This document shows, piece by piece, positions 1 to 7,647 of a stretch of 19,204 nucleotides of DNA. The stretch is from positions 1 to 19,204 of the forward strand of contig JAUIEM010000178.1 in assembly GCA_030428695.1 (NCBI GenBank), in the 5' to 3' direction. The position numbers were made by a program, and so were the translations under genes. The notes under the pieces were generated by a model that worked only from the letters and a program-made list of their open reading frames with translations, had not been told where the DNA came from and ran no database searches. This DNA is from a bacterium. GTDB lineage: Bacteria; Planctomycetota; J058; JAJDCP01. The stretch's first letter is position 1, and every line of letters begins with the position of its first letter.

Positions 1-2
1 CG

Positions 3-962
3 CTCGGCGCCCGCCTCGAGCGCGAAGCGGACGGCTTCCGCATCGCCCACATCCACCGCGCCGACCCCGACCGCCTCGACCTGCGCTCGCCTCTCGACCA
101 GCCGGGCCTCGGAGTGCGCGAGGGCGACCTGATCACCCGGGTCAACGGCCAGCCCTGCGCGGAGGTCGCCGCCATCGGCGCGCTGCTCCGGCGCCAGGCC
201 GGCAAGCAGGTGCGGCTGCGGCTCGTCCGCGACGGCGAGGCGCGGGACGTGATCGTCGAGGCCCTCGGGTCCTGGGAAGCCCGGGACCTGCGCTACCGAG
301 AGTGGGAGTACGAGCGCCGGCTGCGGGTCGAGGAGCTCTCCGACGGGGCGATCGGCTACGTGCATCTGCGGGCGATGGGCGGGGACGACTACGACAGCTG
401 GGCGCGGGACTTCTACCCGGTCTTCCACCGCCAGGGCTTGATCCTCGACGTGCGCCACAACAACGGCGGCAACATCGACAGCTGGATCCTCGAGAAGCTC
501 CTCCGCCGGGCCTGGTTCTACTGGCACGGCCGGCTCGGCGAGCCGACCTGGAACATGCAGTACGCCTTCCGCGGACACCTCGTCGTGCTGTGCGATGCCG
601 ACACCGCCTCCGACGGCGAGGCGGTCACCGAGGGCGTGCGCCGCCTCGGCCTCGGCACGATCATCGGCACGCGCACCTGGGGCGGGGAGATCTGGCTGTC
701 GAGCAGCAACCGCCTGGTCGACCAGGGCATCGCGACCGCCGCCGAGTGGGGCGTGTACGGGCCGGAGGGCGAGTGGCTGATCGAGGGCCACGGGGTCGAG
801 CCGGACATCGTCGTCGACAACCTCCCCCACGCCACCTTCCGCGGCGAGGACGCGCAGCTGGAAGCGGCCGTCGCGCTGCTGCTCGAGAAGATCGCCGAGG
901 ACCCGGTCGAGGTGCCCGCGCCCCCGCCCTTCCCGGACAAGTCCTCGCCGGACAACCGCTGA
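3..962 (+). CDS. Tricorn-like S41 serine protease, C-terminal part (5' truncated)
   Basis: The frame is open from the first bases of the window, so the N-terminus lies outside; an internal GTG at 114 is not a credible start because the PDZ domain begins before it. The fragment carries a PDZ-like module (about 60-270 nt, with GVREGDLITRVNGQP) followed by an S41/tricorn catalytic core. The core shows LDVRHNNGGNIDSW (453-494) and the nucleophile motif TASDGEA, with Ser at 609-611. GTRTWGGEIW follows, then a C-terminal EGHGVEPDIVVDN (784-822). In tricorn proteases, peptides released by proteasome-like machines are cut further; bacterial homologues usually have beta-propellers upstream of the PDZ domain, which would be in the missing part. 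I am confident of S41/tricorn-type identity and unsure of substrate or location. The C-terminal tail is proline-rich and charged. Confidence 0.88.
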   Translation, partial: LGARLEREADGFRIAHIHRADPDRLDLRSPLDQPGLGVREGDLITRVNGQPCAEVAAIGALLRRQAGKQVRLRLVRDGEARDVIVEALGSWEARDLRYREWEYERRLRVEELSDGAIGYVHLRAMGGDDYDSWARDFYPVFHRQGLILDVRHNNGGNIDSWILEKLLRRAWFYWHGRLGEPTWNMQYAFRGHLVVLCDADTASDGEAVTEGVRRLGLGTIIGTRTWGGEIWLSSSNRLVDQGIATAAEWGVYGPEGEWLIEGHGVEPDIVVDNLPHATFRGEDAQLEAAVALLLEKIAEDPVEVPAPPPFPDKSSPDNR

Positions 963-973
963 CTCGATGCGAC

Positions 974-1002
974 TTGTCAGCAGTTTCTCCTGCCGGCACA
1001 GT
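974..1002 (+). promoter_or_regulatory. Weak candidate promoter for the DUF4419 gene
   Basis: TTGTCA (974-979) is followed after 17 bases by CACAGT (997-1002). The -35 is one base from consensus but the -10 matches at only three positions. It lies in the 83-base gap before the gene at 1046, so it is plausible but weak; co-transcription with the upstream protease is the alternative. Confidence 0.25.
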
Positions 1003-1045
1003 AGGGGGAGAACGTACACCTCATACCGAGCGTGAGGAGCGACCG

Positions 1046-2614
1046 ATGGCCACAGCCCCCTCGATTGTCCGCGAACCCGCCCTTCGACGCACTGAGCGCG
1101 GGGTGCGCTTCGCCGTGCACGCCGTCGAGCCGGCGCGCGAGCGCTTGCCGGAGGTCCGTCCGCATCAGGCTCTGGCGGCGCTGCTCGGCGGCCCGGTCGA
1201 GTCGTGCTTCGACTTCCACACGCCGCTGCTCGCAGGCATCGAGGGGCAGCCCTTGATTCTGTCTGCCTTGTGGGCCTACGCCGAGCATCGCCCGCTCGTC
1301 ATCGCTCCCGACGCGGTGTGGCTGACCATCCTCCAGGGCCTGGCGCACCACGTCGCGATCGACCCCGAGAAGCATCGGGAGCAGCTGGTCGAGCATCGGG
1401 GTCGCCGGACCTGCTCGGTGTCGGTCCGGGGCTTCTTCGCGGGCTCTCCGGAGAACGACTGGCCGCGCGTGTTCGACGCCCTGTGCGAGGAGCTCTCCTC
1501 CCACGGGCAGGGCGACTTCGCCCGCTGGGCCACGACCGGCTTCTCGACCAGCGGTCCGGTCGAGCGCGCCGCGTTCCAGGTCGCCCTGCTCGACATCATG
1601 CAGCCCTTCCACGACTACGAGGTCAACTTCATCTGCGGCATCCCGACTGTCGAGCTGACCGGAACCGCTGCCGATTGGAAGGCGATCGCCGCCCGGATCG
1701 AGCGCCTCGACGACTTCGGCATGCAGTGGTGGACGCGCGCGCTCCGGCCGCTCTGCCGCCAGCTGGTCGAAGCGGCGGAGGGGCGGGTCGATCTCGAGCA
1801 CTGGTCGCAGATCATCAAGCGCGACGCGAGCTACGGTGGTCCGGTGATCGACGGCTGGCTCCCCGAGCTGGTCCCCTACCTCTGCGTGCCAGGATCCGGC
1901 CTGCCGCAGCTGCCCAATCCGATGCCGTACATCCCCCGCGATCCACGGACTTTCTGGGAGGAGCCCCCGCGCGTCGGACGGAGCCGTGGCTTTGCCCCCA
2001 GACTGCTGCCCACCGGTCTGTCCCGGGTGCCGTTCCGCCTCGAAGCCGACGGCGAGGTCCGCTCGATGGAGTGCGTCGCGGGGCTCGTCGGGATCGCGCA
2101 GCATCCGGGCTCCGGGGCACTGGAAGCGCGCGTCGGCTGGACGGTCCGGCGGCGGGGAGCGCTCGCCGCCGTGCTCGACGAGCTCGAACGGCGCGGCGCG
2201 TTCGAGAATCCCCCCGCGGAGCCCACCCCGCATCTTGTCGGCCTCCCCCGCGAGCTGCTCGAGATCCAGAGCCGCGGCGACGGCGCCGCGCTCGCGACAA
2301 GCTCCGGTCGTCCGCTCGGACGCCTGCTGCCGTTGGCGGAGCAGACCATGACCTGCTACGCCGACGGGGTGTTCAAGACCGAGCGCATCACGAAGCAGAC
2401 GTCCCTCTCCATCGAGAAACACCCTGCGCTCGGCTGCGTCCACTGGCGGGGTGTGGTACAGCTCGGCAGCGAGGTCATCGCGATCGGCAGCTTCGGGAAG
2501 GATCGGGCGACGGAGTACTGGCGTTTCGACCCCGAACAGCTCGCCGAGACCGGAGCCTACCAGCCGCTCGGGCAGAGCCTGACGGAGTTTCTGCGGGAGC
2601 TGATCGAACGCTGA
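1046..2614 (+). CDS. DUF4419-family protein, function unknown
   Basis: The predicted protein has 522 residues. The frame is open far upstream, overlapping the protease gene, but ATG at 1046 is preceded by GTGAGGAGCGACCG, which gives a ribosome-binding site and a start beyond the protease stop. Residues about 55-290 match my memory of DUF4419: DFHTPLLAGIEGQPLILSAL, then PDAVWLTILQGLAHHV, a DFARWATTGFSTSGP block, MQPFHDYEVNFICGIP and FGMQWWTRALRPLC. About 230 further residues follow, including a tail near YADGVFKTE that may be a separate small domain. I see no signal peptide or membrane segment, so it is probably cytoplasmic. DUF4419 has no assigned activity that I know of. The gene ends 10 bases from the convergent CofD-like gene, leaving almost no room for a terminator. 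Confidence 0.82.
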   Translation: MATAPSIVREPALRRTERGVRFAVHAVEPARERLPEVRPHQALAALLGGPVESCFDFHTPLLAGIEGQPLILSALWAYAEHRPLVIAPDAVWLTILQGLAHHVAIDPEKHREQLVEHRGRRTCSVSVRGFFAGSPENDWPRVFDALCEELSSHGQGDFARWATTGFSTSGPVERAAFQVALLDIMQPFHDYEVNFICGIPTVELTGTAADWKAIAARIERLDDFGMQWWTRALRPLCRQLVEAAEGRVDLEHWSQIIKRDASYGGPVIDGWLPELVPYLCVPGSGLPQLPNPMPYIPRDPRTFWEEPPRVGRSRGFAPRLLPTGLSRVPFRLEADGEVRSMECVAGLVGIAQHPGSGALEARVGWTVRRRGALAAVLDELERRGAFENPPAEPTPHLVGLPRELLEIQSRGDGAALATSSGRPLGRLLPLAEQTMTCYADGVFKTERITKQTSLSIEKHPALGCVHWRGVVQLGSEVIAIGSFGKDRATEYWRFDPEQLAETGAYQPLGQSLTEFLRELIER

Positions 2615-2624
2615 GCCCTGACCC

Positions 2625-3821
2625 CTACACCAGCGACAGCAGCAGCTCGACCGCCTGCTCCGGGGCGATGCGGCCCGGTTTGGGACCGCACAGGGGCAGC
2701 TCGAGCACCTCGATGCCGAGGGCCCGCACCTCTTCGCAGGCGGCCGGGTCGGCGCGGGAAGGGTCGACCGCGACGAAGTCGAGGATCGCCTCGACGGGGG
2801 TGTCGGCGCCGGCGTCGGCGCGTACGGTGTGGAGCAGGGTGTGCACGCCGTCGACCAGGCTCATCCCGTACTGCTCGGGGTCGGGGAACAGGTTCGGGAT
2901 GTACAGCTTCGGGCAGATGTTCTCGACCACCGCCCGCCCCACGCCGCGCGGCAGCAGGTTGGCGATCACGCTCGAGTAGAAGCTGCCGATCGGGTAGCAG
3001 ATCAGCTCGGCGTCGAGGATCAGCGAGCGCACGAAGTCGTCGATCGCCACCTGCGCGGGCTCGAGCTGCTCGAGCGAGGAGCTGAGCCGGATGCCCGCGA
3101 CCGGAACCGAGATCGGGTCGACCTCCTTGCCGGTCAGCCGGTGCTGGCCGAGGATCTGGCGGCCGTCGCTCAGCTCGGTGCACAGGTGCAGGTCGGCGTC
3201 GACGATCGGCCGCACCGTCCCGCGCACCTTGACCAGCCGGGAGAACAGGAAGGCGACCGCGTCGATGTCCCGGCCGTGGCTGAGGTAGCCGCCGGCGAGC
3301 ACCAGGTTGCCGACGCTGGCGTGGCGCAGGTCGAAGTCCTCGGGCATGTTCTCGCCGAACACCTCGAGCTGCGTGCGGATCAGCCGCGCCATCGGCTTCG
3401 GCACCGCCCGCAGCAAAGGATCCTCCCCCGACAGCAGGCGGTCGAGCCGGGCCCGCAGCTCGAGCGGCAGCTCGTCGGCCGGCAGGCGGGTCCCGAACAG
3501 CCGGTAGATCTCCGGGTTGCCGGAGACGCTCTCGTCGGCGAGGGCCATCAGCCGGTTGCGGACGTCCCCGACCGACAACATCCCGAAGGCCTCGCGCAGC
3601 TTGGCCGAGCTGCCGCCGGAGTCGAAGGGGGTGATCAGGTGGATCGAGTTGTGCGTGTAGAGCTTCAGCCGCCGGCAGATCTGGCGCAGGGCCGAGCCGC
3701 CGCTGAAGAACAGGACGCGCGGACCGACCTCGGGAGCGCGCGCCGCCCGCGCCACCCGCACCTTGTCCGGCACGCGCAGGCGGCGGCGGACGACGGGGGG
3801 CAGCCGCTCCGGAGGGTTCAT
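2625..3821 (-). CDS. GAK system CofD/YvcK-like protein
   Basis: A 398-residue member of the CofD/YvcK superfamily; CofD transfers a phospholactyl group in coenzyme F420 synthesis and YvcK-type proteins bind UDP-sugars. Diagnostic blocks are FFSGGSALR (38-46), PFDSGGSSAKLREAFGMLSV (65-84) leading into GDVRNRL, SVGNLVLAGGYL (169-180) and PIGSFYSSVIANLLPRGVG (277-295), in the order seen in YvcK proteins. The length is greater than a typical CofD because of an insert around 90-165. ATG at 3821 overlaps the stop of the upstream kinase gene (ATGA, 3818-3821), so translation is probably coupled; this is the last gene of the operon. The frame extends further upstream but that part is a shadow of the kinase gene. 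The fold assignment is firm. That it is the 'GAK system CofD-like' subfamily is from memory and context. The substrate is unknown, and no other F420 biosynthesis gene is in the window. Confidence 0.85.
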   Translation of the reverse strand: MNPPERLPPVVRRRLRVPDKVRVARAARAPEVGPRVLFFSGGSALRQICRRLKLYTHNSIHLITPFDSGGSSAKLREAFGMLSVGDVRNRLMALADESVSGNPEIYRLFGTRLPADELPLELRARLDRLLSGEDPLLRAVPKPMARLIRTQLEVFGENMPEDFDLRHASVGNLVLAGGYLSHGRDIDAVAFLFSRLVKVRGTVRPIVDADLHLCTELSDGRQILGQHRLTGKEVDPISVPVAGIRLSSSLEQLEPAQVAIDDFVRSLILDAELICYPIGSFYSSVIANLLPRGVGRAVVENICPKLYIPNLFPDPEQYGMSLVDGVHTLLHTVRADAGADTPVEAILDFVAVDPSRADPAACEEVRALGIEVLELPLCGPKPGRIAPEQAVELLLSLV

Positions 3822-4891
3822 ACCTCCTCCAGCACCCGCAGACACGCGTCCGCGGCCGCGTCGAAGTCGACGCCGCCAGTCACCTCGAAGACCCGGACGT
3901 CGGAGAAAGCCTCGATGTACGGCGGCGCCGTCACCTTCCCCCGCCAGGGCTGGCCGTCGCGGCCGGTGTGGAAGACGCCGGGCGACTTCATCACCGCCCC
4001 GAGCAGGTCGGGCCGGTCGGCGAAGGAGGCCGGCACCAGCCGCACGGGGGCGCTTCCGCCCCGCTCCCAGTTCAGCACGCAGAACACCTTGAGCGGGGCC
4101 TGCCAGGCGAAGCGCGTCGGGCCGAACACGTCGGCGACCATCACGTCGTACTTCTCCTCGAGGTCCCAGAGCTCCGCGTTCGGCAGCTTCCGCAGAACCT
4201 CCGCCCGCGCCGCCGGCAGCACGCCCGCCAGATCGGGGTTGTGCAGCAGGGTGCCCGGGTTGACCCGCGGCATCTTCGGCACGCCGGCCATCGTCGCGCC
4301 GCCGTCGCGGCCGCGGACGAGCAGCCGGTCGTTGCTGCAGAAGTCGAGCCCGCGGCTCAAGAGCCGCAGAGCGAGGGTCGACTTGCCGCCCCCGGACAGC
4401 CCCGCGACCGCGAAGCCCCGCCCGTCGCGCACGACCCCGGCGGCGTGGCAGAGCACCGAGCCGTCGCGCAGGAGCCAGGTGATGTACTGGGAAATGATGA
4501 AGTTGACGACCTGGTTCTTGTTCTTCAGGCAGGGCCCATAGATCAGCCGCTCCTCGTCGCCGAGCAGGTACTGCATGCCGGTCCGCACCTTGCGACAGGC
4601 GCGGCCGTCGGGGAGGTCGAGGAAGCTGTCCTTGCGCCCGACCTTGCCGGGATCGCGGGGCCAGTCGACGTAGGCCAGGCCGAGGTCCGGCTCGGCCATC
4701 TCGAGCGCGTCGACCGCGACCTGCGGCGTGCCGGGTGCGCCGAGCAGCGGCGCGAAGTACTCCTTCAGGTAGGCGCAGAGCCGCGGCTCGTTGCTGCGGA
4801 AGCGCACCCGGCAGACGCCGATCGCGAGCCACAGCTCTTCGTCGCAGGAGGTCCCGGCGCGGACCCTTTCGCTCAGGCTGGAGATGTTCAT
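3818..4891 (-). CDS. HPr kinase-related protein (HprK-related kinase B type)
   Basis: A 357-residue protein with a P-loop GLSGGGKS (164-171), preceded by CHAAGVV (148-154) and followed by FCSNDRLLV (184-192). This matches the HPr kinase/phosphorylase C-terminal domain: a conserved His before the P-loop, and an acidic pair after it that here is Asn-Asp. True HprK phosphorylates a serine of HPr in sugar-transport regulation. This protein has a different N-terminal domain (1-145), and no HPr or PTS gene lies nearby. It corresponds to the HprK-related kinase of GAK neighbourhoods. ATG at 4891 overlaps the stop of the ATP-grasp gene (ATGA, 4888-4891), and its own stop overlaps the CofD-like start in the same way. 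The target could be the neighbouring amphi-Trp proteins or a small molecule; neither is shown by sequence. Confidence 0.87.
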   Translation of the reverse strand: MNISSLSERVRAGTSCDEELWLAIGVCRVRFRSNEPRLCAYLKEYFAPLLGAPGTPQVAVDALEMAEPDLGLAYVDWPRDPGKVGRKDSFLDLPDGRACRKVRTGMQYLLGDEERLIYGPCLKNKNQVVNFIISQYITWLLRDGSVLCHAAGVVRDGRGFAVAGLSGGGKSTLALRLLSRGLDFCSNDRLLVRGRDGGATMAGVPKMPRVNPGTLLHNPDLAGVLPAARAEVLRKLPNAELWDLEEKYDVMVADVFGPTRFAWQAPLKVFCVLNWERGGSAPVRLVPASFADRPDLLGAVMKSPGVFHTGRDGQPWRGKVTAPPYIEAFSDVRVFEVTGGVDFDAAADACLRVLEEV

Positions 4892-5772
4892 GCGCTGAGC
4901 TCCGCGATCACGTGGTCGGCGATCAGCCCCGCGGCGTCGACGCCGGCGCCCTCGCGCAGGCCGCGGAAGCCGCCGAAGGCCGAGACCTCGAACACGATCG
5001 GGCCGTCGTCGGTCTCGACGACGTCGACGCTGGCGAAGTCGAGGCCGAACAGCGCCTGGGCCTTGCGCGCGACCTCGACGCTCTCCGGCGAGGGGTTGTG
5101 CGAGGCGTAGTGGCCGCCGGCGCGCACGGTGGTGTTCCACGAGCCCTCGCCGGCGACCCGGGCGTAGGTGCCGATCAGCTCGCCGGCGAGGAAGGCGAGG
5201 CCGAGGTCGCGGCCGGGGACCTTGATGCGTTTCTGGATGTACAGGGCGCGGTGCCGGCTCTGGAACTCCCGCAGCTGCCGGTCGAGCCCCGGCCCCTCCT
5301 CCACCAGCTCCATGCCGCGGGCCTTCGAGGTGAACAGCGGCTTGAGCACCGCCTTGCCGAAGCGGCGCACGGTCTCTTCCGCCAGATTGACGTCCTCGGT
5401 GACGACGGTCGGCGGCATCGGGATGTCGGCGCTGCGCAGGGTGACGGTGCCGCTGAGCCGGTTGATCAGCCTGCCGACGCGGGTCGGCGGCGAGAAGATA
5501 CGCACGCCGCGGTCTTCGATCGCCCGCAGCACCTCGAGCCTGTCGAGCAGGTCGGGGCTGTAGTCCGGGTCGATCTTCTTGATGATCAGCCCGTCGAGGG
5601 CCGTCAGCTCGACGTCCCCGAAGAAGGCCCGGCGGCTCTCGAGGTCGAGCAGCACGTGGTTGAGGTCGACCAGCACCGACCAGCCGGTGCGGGTGCGCAG
5701 GGCCTTGGTCAGCTCTTCGGACGACCAGCCGCCGGGCAGGCCGATCACGCCGATGCGTGGGGAATCAGGCAA
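4888..5772 (-). CDS. GAK system ATP-grasp enzyme (RimK-related)
   Basis: A 294-residue ATP-grasp protein with an N-terminal IGVIGLPGGWSSEEL pre-ATP-grasp region. The central FGKAVLKPLFTSKARGM (138-154) holds the ATP-binding lysine and its loop. YIQKRIKVPGRDLGLAFLAG (178-197) is the hinge/adenine region, and IVFEVSAFGGFRGLREGAG ends the catalytic half. RimK-type enzymes form peptide bonds to glutamate using ATP. The usual metal-binding E-x-N near the C-terminus is E262-V-S264 here, so Asn is replaced by Ser. The start is TTG at 5772: there is no ATG or GTG near, and AGGAGG lies six bases upstream. The gene overlaps the PhoU-APH stop by 8 bases and the kinase start by 4. The substrate and amino donor are unknown. 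Confidence 0.86.
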   Translation of the reverse strand: MPDSPRIGVIGLPGGWSSEELTKALRTRTGWSVLVDLNHVLLDLESRRAFFGDVELTALDGLIIKKIDPDYSPDLLDRLEVLRAIEDRGVRIFSPPTRVGRLINRLSGTVTLRSADIPMPPTVVTEDVNLAEETVRRFGKAVLKPLFTSKARGMELVEEGPGLDRQLREFQSRHRALYIQKRIKVPGRDLGLAFLAGELIGTYARVAGEGSWNTTVRAGGHYASHNPSPESVEVARKAQALFGLDFASVDVVETDDGPIVFEVSAFGGFRGLREGAGVDAAGLIADHVIAELSA

Positions 5773-7381
5773 GGAGCACCTCCTGGGGGATGGTGAACGG
5801 AGCCAGACCGTGCGCCAGCGCGCGCTCGAGCAGGTAGCGCCCGCGCAGGAACATCGAGCGGGCGAGCCGCTCGTCGAGCACGAAGCGGGTCGAGGTGATC
5901 AGCGAGCGGGCGACGCCGAAGGCCAGCCGCAGGCCGTACAGCTCGTCCCCGACCTCGTGCGCGAAGCGGCCGGCGACCGCGCGCGCCTGGTCGACGGTCC
6001 AGTTGATCCGGGTCTTGATGCGGCGCTGGAAGACCTGCAGCCGCAGGTTCGAGACCATGAACACCGAGATGTCCTGCAGGTAGTCCATCATCCGCGCCCG
6101 GTGCAGGTCGATGAAGCGCACCCCGCGGCCCTCGGTCTCGAGGATGACGTTGTCGAGGTTGAAGTCGCCGTGGCCGAGCACGCTGAACGGGCAGGGAATC
6201 TGCTGCTCGACCGCGTCGGCCGACGCGATCAGCTCGCCGAGGCCGGGGATCGTCATCGACCCGATCGACAGCCGCCGGTCGCGGTAGTCGCCGTGCACCG
6301 CGTAGACGTCGGGCAGGCGCTTCTTGAGCTGCTGCAGGAAGGTGCTGCGGGTCGGCTCGGCCGTGCGCGTCTGGCGCCAGATCCGGGTCAACGTCGCGGC
6401 GATGCGCTCGAAGGCGTTCTCGAGCTCTTCCTTGGTGCCGTTGAGCAGGATGTCCTCGAAGGTGCGTCCGGCGAGGTATTCGTACAGGATCGCCCCGTTC
6501 TCGCCATCCTCACGGAAGCTGTAGACCTGCGGGGCGAGGCCGGGCACGACCGCGTTCCAGCGCTCGATGCCTTCCTTCTCCTCGCGCAGCTTCTCGGCGC
6601 GCCCTTCCTTGAAGACGGCCGGCCCGCGCCCGCCGCTGTCCTCCGGCTCGACCTTGCTGACCCGGGCGATCAGGCAGCCGGACCTGGTCTCGCCGAAGCC
6701 CTCGAGGCTGACGTCGCGCAGGCGCTCGTCCGGGTCGACGTCGGCGAGGGCGTTGAGCTGCTCGATCTTGATCGACTTGCCGAGGCAGGCCGACGCGATC
6801 GCCTCGCCGATGTTGAGCAGCGAGTCGCCCATCCGCTCGAAGTAGTGGGACATGAAGAGGATGGTGACCAGGCTCTGGGGCTGCTCGGAGCCCTCGAGGT
6901 CGTCGAGGATCTGCCGGAACACGCTGCTGTACAGCCGGTCGAGCTTCCACTCCGCCTGGCAGATCTCGAGCGCCGTCTGCACGTCGCGCTCGAACAGGGC
7001 GTGCTCGATCTTCGACATGCCGACATCGATGATCGCGAGGAAGGCCTCGGCGTCGAGCTCGCGGACCGCATCGGGGTCCTCGAGGTAGCCGACCTGGGAG
7101 ATCACGCTCTCGCAGAAGTCGGCGATGCGCTCGAGGTTGACGGCGACGACCTCGGCGGCCTTGAGGAAGTTGATCGTCCAGCTCTCGTCGGGCTTGACCG
7201 CGAACACCCGTTTCTGGATGAACGACTTGAGGTTGTCGATGTAGTCGTCGCGGGCGGAGACGCGCTGCTCCATGCCCTCGGTCGGGTTCTTGAGGTAGGT
7301 CCCGAGGCGGGTCAGCTGCTTCGTGACCTCGACGATGAGAAAGCGCAGGTTCTCTTCGATGCTCCGATGTCCCGGCATCAT
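5765..7381 (-). CDS. PhoU domain fused to an aminoglycoside-phosphotransferase-like kinase
   Basis: A 538-residue two-domain protein. Residues about 8-205 are helical and contain the two PhoU metal-binding signatures ERIADFCESV (84-93) and ERMGDSLLNI (182-191). Residues about 230-510 form an APH/choline-kinase-like domain: lysine in AVFKEG (255-260), hinge ILYEYLAG (298-305), catalytic loop GHGDFNLDNVIL (403-414; HGDxxxxN) and metal-binding FIDLHRARMMDY (423-434). PhoU proteins act in phosphate signalling, and APH enzymes phosphorylate small hydroxylated molecules. The fusion suggests a kinase gated by a PhoU-type sensor or scaffold; that is inference. ATGATG at 7381-7376 allows either Met; the first overlaps the preceding stop by 4 bases. 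I see no frame disruption, and all key residues are present, so it should be an active kinase. It is unlikely to be an antibiotic-resistance gene. Confidence 0.85.
   Translation of the reverse strand: MMPGHRSIEENLRFLIVEVTKQLTRLGTYLKNPTEGMEQRVSARDDYIDNLKSFIQKRVFAVKPDESWTINFLKAAEVVAVNLERIADFCESVISQVGYLEDPDAVRELDAEAFLAIIDVGMSKIEHALFERDVQTALEICQAEWKLDRLYSSVFRQILDDLEGSEQPQSLVTILFMSHYFERMGDSLLNIGEAIASACLGKSIKIEQLNALADVDPDERLRDVSLEGFGETRSGCLIARVSKVEPEDSGGRGPAVFKEGRAEKLREEKEGIERWNAVVPGLAPQVYSFREDGENGAILYEYLAGRTFEDILLNGTKEELENAFERIAATLTRIWRQTRTAEPTRSTFLQQLKKRLPDVYAVHGDYRDRRLSIGSMTIPGLGELIASADAVEQQIPCPFSVLGHGDFNLDNVILETEGRGVRFIDLHRARMMDYLQDISVFMVSNLRLQVFQRRIKTRINWTVDQARAVAGRFAHEVGDELYGLRLAFGVARSLITSTRFVLDERLARSMFLRGRYLLERALAHGLAPFTIPQEVLLA
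5779..5784 (-). promoter_or_regulatory. Ribosome-binding site fixing the TTG start of the ATP-grasp gene
   Basis: AGGAGG on the minus strand, six bases before TTG at 5772. It lies inside the last codons of the PhoU-APH gene and is the reason for choosing the rare start codon. Confidence 0.7.
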
Positions 7382-7647
7382 CCTGCCTGCGGCTCGATGC
7401 GCAGAGCGCCGGACGGAGCCCCCTCGTCGAGGTTCCAGCTGACCTCCAGCTTGACCTGCTGCTTGTCGTGCTTGCGGCTGACCCGCAGGTCGAGACGGAG
7501 CAGCCCGCGCGGCTCGAGCACGAGCTCCTGCTCATCGACCGCGACCCGTAGCGACCCCTTCTTCAGGCCTTCGGCGAGGGCCTGCAGGTAGTGGACCACG
7601 GTCTCGCGGTTCTCCAGGGAGGTGTGGCGGAACTCTCGCTTCTTCAA
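7378..7647 (-). CDS. Amphi-Trp domain protein (second of pair)
   Basis: An 89-residue protein that is essentially one amphi-Trp domain: KKREFRHTSLENRETVVHYL (2-21), EGLKKGSL, LEPRGLLRLDL, then VKLEVSWNLDE with the conserved Trp at 71. The frame is also open from a GTG at 7710, but I prefer TTG at 7647. Its stop/start overlap with the upstream gene is TTGA (7644-7647), a GAGGA site lies six bases upstream, and the domain begins directly at this point. The alternating hydrophobic pattern (one amphipathic helix followed by beta strands) suggests a small partner or carrier protein. It sits between its paralogue and the PhoU-APH gene, overlapping both by 4 bases. Biochemical role unknown. Confidence 0.8.
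   Translation of the reverse strand: MKKREFRHTSLENRETVVHYLQALAEGLKKGSLRVAVDEQELVLEPRGLLRLDLRVSRKHDKQQVKLEVSWNLDEGAPSGALRIEPQAG

Noticed and set aside
977..2443. 488-codon minus-strand frame opposite the DUF4419 gene
   Set aside because: No recognisable domain, and the plus-strand protein has conserved blocks and a proper start.
3822..4832. N-terminal extension of the CofD-like frame up to 4832
   Set aside because: It overlaps the HprK-like gene in another frame and is Arg/Ala-rich with no domain; the ATGA overlap at 3818-3821 gives a better start.
5765..7381. Antibiotic resistance gene because of the aminoglycoside-phosphotransferase fold
   Set aside because: The PhoU fusion and operon context point to a housekeeping or signalling kinase; nothing suggests drug substrates.
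5579..7591. 670-codon plus-strand open frame opposite the PhoU-APH gene
   Set aside because: Antisense shadow; the minus strand has complete PhoU and APH motifs and good ribosome-binding sites.
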